From the NCBI GenBank assembly GCA_024643945.1, contig JAHELX010000316.1:1-7208 (forward strand): DNA of 7,208 bases, given 5' to 3'. Numbering within the stretch: the stretch's first letter is position 1; every line of letters begins with the position of its first letter. A model generated the notes under the pieces. The model worked only from the letters and a program-made list of their open reading frames with translations, did no database searches and was not told the DNA's origin. Below, piece after piece: positions 5,688 through 7,208 of the stretch. The translations under genes and the position numbers were made by a program. This stretch comes from Anaerolineales bacterium. Its GTDB lineage: Bacteria; Chloroflexota; Anaerolineae; 4572-78; NAK82.

Positions 5688-7205
5688 TTGACGCTAAATC
5701 AGTTCCTGACACTGCTGCTACCAGAAGTTGTCTTGACCGTCGCCGCGTTTGTGGTCCTGGGCCTTGATCTGATCTGGCGCGGCGACCCGGCGCGCGGGCG
5801 CTGGTTGCCCTGGATTGCGTTCCTGGGTGTGTTGCTCACGCTGGGGGCGACGATCCTGGTCTGGCCTATGGCGGGCGCCAGTGGCCTGCCGTTGGCCCTG
5901 GCGACTGGCCAAGGTTTTGGAGGTGAGGCCACCTCAATGATGGCTCTCGATGGGTTGGCTCTCTTCTTCAAACTCTTCACCGTATTGGTACTGGCCATCG
6001 TGGGGCTTTCGGCGGGTGAGTATGTGCGGACGCACACTCCCTTCCGCGGCGAGTTTTACGCGCTGATGTTGCTGGCCGGGCTGGCGATCATGCTGGCCTC
6101 GGCGGCGATCAACCTGGTGATGATCTATCTCTCGATCGAGTTCCTGAGCATCACCAGCTATGTGCTGACCGGATATTTGCGCGACGACCCGCGTTCGATA
6201 GAGGCCTCCATCAAGTATTTCATCTACGGAGCGGTGACATCGGCGGTGATGCTGTATGGCTTTTCGCTAATCTATGGTGCGACGGGTACCACCGACCTGG
6301 CCGCGATCGCTACTGCACTGTCGACTGGCTCGGTGACGGTGCGCTGGTTGGTCTTCCCGGCGATGATCATGGCCCTGGCTGGATTGGGCTTTAAGATTGC
6401 ACTGGTTCCCTTCCATCAGTGGGCGCCGGATGCCTATGAAGGTGCCCCCACCCCGGTAACCGCCTTCCTTTCGGTGGGACCCAAAGCGGCCGGCTTTGCG
6501 GTGTTGATGCGTTTTCTGCTCACGGCGCTTCCCGCATTCCAGGTAGACTGGGCGGCGGTGTTGGCCGGGGTAGCCATTGTCACCATGTCGCTGGGTAATC
6601 TGGTAGCGTTATGGCAGACCAACGTCAAGCGCCTGCTGGCTTACTCCAGCATCGCCCAGGCAGGCTACATGCTCATCGGCCTGGCGGCGCTGGCTCCGCA
6701 CGCTGAAAGCTGGACGACGGGACTTAATGGGCTGCTTCTTTACCTGTTTGCCTATCTCTTCACCAACCTGGGGGCTTTTGCCGTCGTCATTGCCGTGGAG
6801 AATCGGACCGGTTCGGCTAACATCCCCGATTTTGCCGGGCTCATCCGGCGCTCCCCCTTCCTGGCGGTGACCATGTTTGTCTTTCTGCTGTCGCTCATTG
6901 GTATCCCGCCGACGGGTGGCTTTCTGGGTAAGCTATTTGTCTTTGGCGCCGCCATCCAGCGCCAGATGATTTTGTTGGCCGTGGTCGGTATCGTCAACAG
7001 TGTGGTATCGGTATATTACTACTATGCCATTATACGCCAGATGTTCTTCGGCGAGGCCGGAGATGCCGGACCCATCAGCATAACGTCTCCGCTGAAGGCG
7101 GTAGTAGCCGTTAACGTACTGGTGGTGCTGGGCATTGCCCTGTATGCCGAGCCGTTCATCCGCCTGGCAACGGAGTCGGTGCAAATGCTGGCAGCGAAGT
7201 TTTGA
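5688..7205 (+). CDS. nuoN: NADH-quinone oxidoreductase subunit N (NuoN), antiporter-like, TTG start
   Basis: NuoN (ND2 family) is the proximal antiporter-like subunit of complex I, adjacent to NuoK. From the TTG at 5688 the product is 505 residues, close to the usual 480-500, and starts TLNQFLTLLLPEVVLTVAAF, the typical first helix with its LPE motif. Conserved charges are present: Glu151 in YLSIEFLSITSYVL, Lys236 in GLGFKIALVPFHQWAPDAYEGAPTPV, Lys266 in SVGPKAAGFAVL, and Lys415 in PPTGGFLGKLFVF. These match E. coli Glu133, Lys217, Lys247 and Lys395. NVKRLLAYSSIAQAGYMLIG (312-331) and VNSVVSVYYYYAIIRQMFF (436-454) are further family blocks. The gene is complete, ending in TGA three bases before the window edge. 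It is the usual last gene of nuo operons; whether a terminator follows cannot be seen. Confidence 0.97.
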   Translation: MTLNQFLTLLLPEVVLTVAAFVVLGLDLIWRGDPARGRWLPWIAFLGVLLTLGATILVWPMAGASGLPLALATGQGFGGEATSMMALDGLALFFKLFTVLVLAIVGLSAGEYVRTHTPFRGEFYALMLLAGLAIMLASAAINLVMIYLSIEFLSITSYVLTGYLRDDPRSIEASIKYFIYGAVTSAVMLYGFSLIYGATGTTDLAAIATALSTGSVTVRWLVFPAMIMALAGLGFKIALVPFHQWAPDAYEGAPTPVTAFLSVGPKAAGFAVLMRFLLTALPAFQVDWAAVLAGVAIVTMSLGNLVALWQTNVKRLLAYSSIAQAGYMLIGLAALAPHAESWTTGLNGLLLYLFAYLFTNLGAFAVVIAVENRTGSANIPDFAGLIRRSPFLAVTMFVFLLSLIGIPPTGGFLGKLFVFGAAIQRQMILLAVVGIVNSVVSVYYYYAIIRQMFFGEAGDAGPISITSPLKAVVAVNVLVVLGIALYAEPFIRLATESVQMLAAKF

Positions 7206-7208
7206 CGG

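Overview
The window is a stretch of a bacterial respiratory complex I (NADH:quinone oxidoreductase, nuo) operon, all on the + strand. It holds the membrane-arm genes in the order nuoH (3' part only), nuoJ, nuoK, nuoL, nuoM, nuoN. All except nuoH are complete, and nuoN ends three bases before the window edge. NuoH and the small subunits NuoJ and NuoK form the proximal, quinone-side membrane module. NuoL, NuoM and NuoN are the three antiporter-like proton-pumping subunits, and each keeps its expected membrane-embedded Glu and Lys residues. No canonical part of complex I seen here looks broken.

The organism is a moderately GC-rich bacterium. My best guess is a Chloroflexota member (Anaerolineae-like), from the style of the NuoL and NuoH proteins and the repeat-laden spacers. 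This is inference only; nothing in the window fixes the taxonomy.

Layout: nuoH ends at 585. A 185-base spacer (586-770) carries two near-identical 29-base repeats, each holding a perfect hairpin with a GGAA tetraloop, plus further small palindromes. nuoJ is 771-1301. A 94-base spacer carries a triple AAATC-type repeat. nuoK is 1396-1704. A second 94-base spacer carries a hairpin whose arms are each three GGTAGAC-like heptamers. nuoL is 1799-3961. A 173-base spacer carries a large inverted repeat with seven GGAATCA-like units in each arm. nuoM is 4135-5676, then an 11-base gap, then nuoN (5688-7205, TTG start). There is no nuoI between nuoH and nuoJ, where many bacteria have it.

The genes are conventional. 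The notable content lies in the spacers. Three consecutive spacers hold 7-8-base iterated repeats of unrelated sequence, and two of them share one design: iterated units, a loop, then the same number of units inverted. In addition, a 25-base piece of the nuoH-nuoJ spacer recurs (23 of 25 bases) inside the nuoH coding sequence. None of the hairpins is followed by a T-tract, so they do not look like intrinsic terminators, and the operon is probably transcribed through them.
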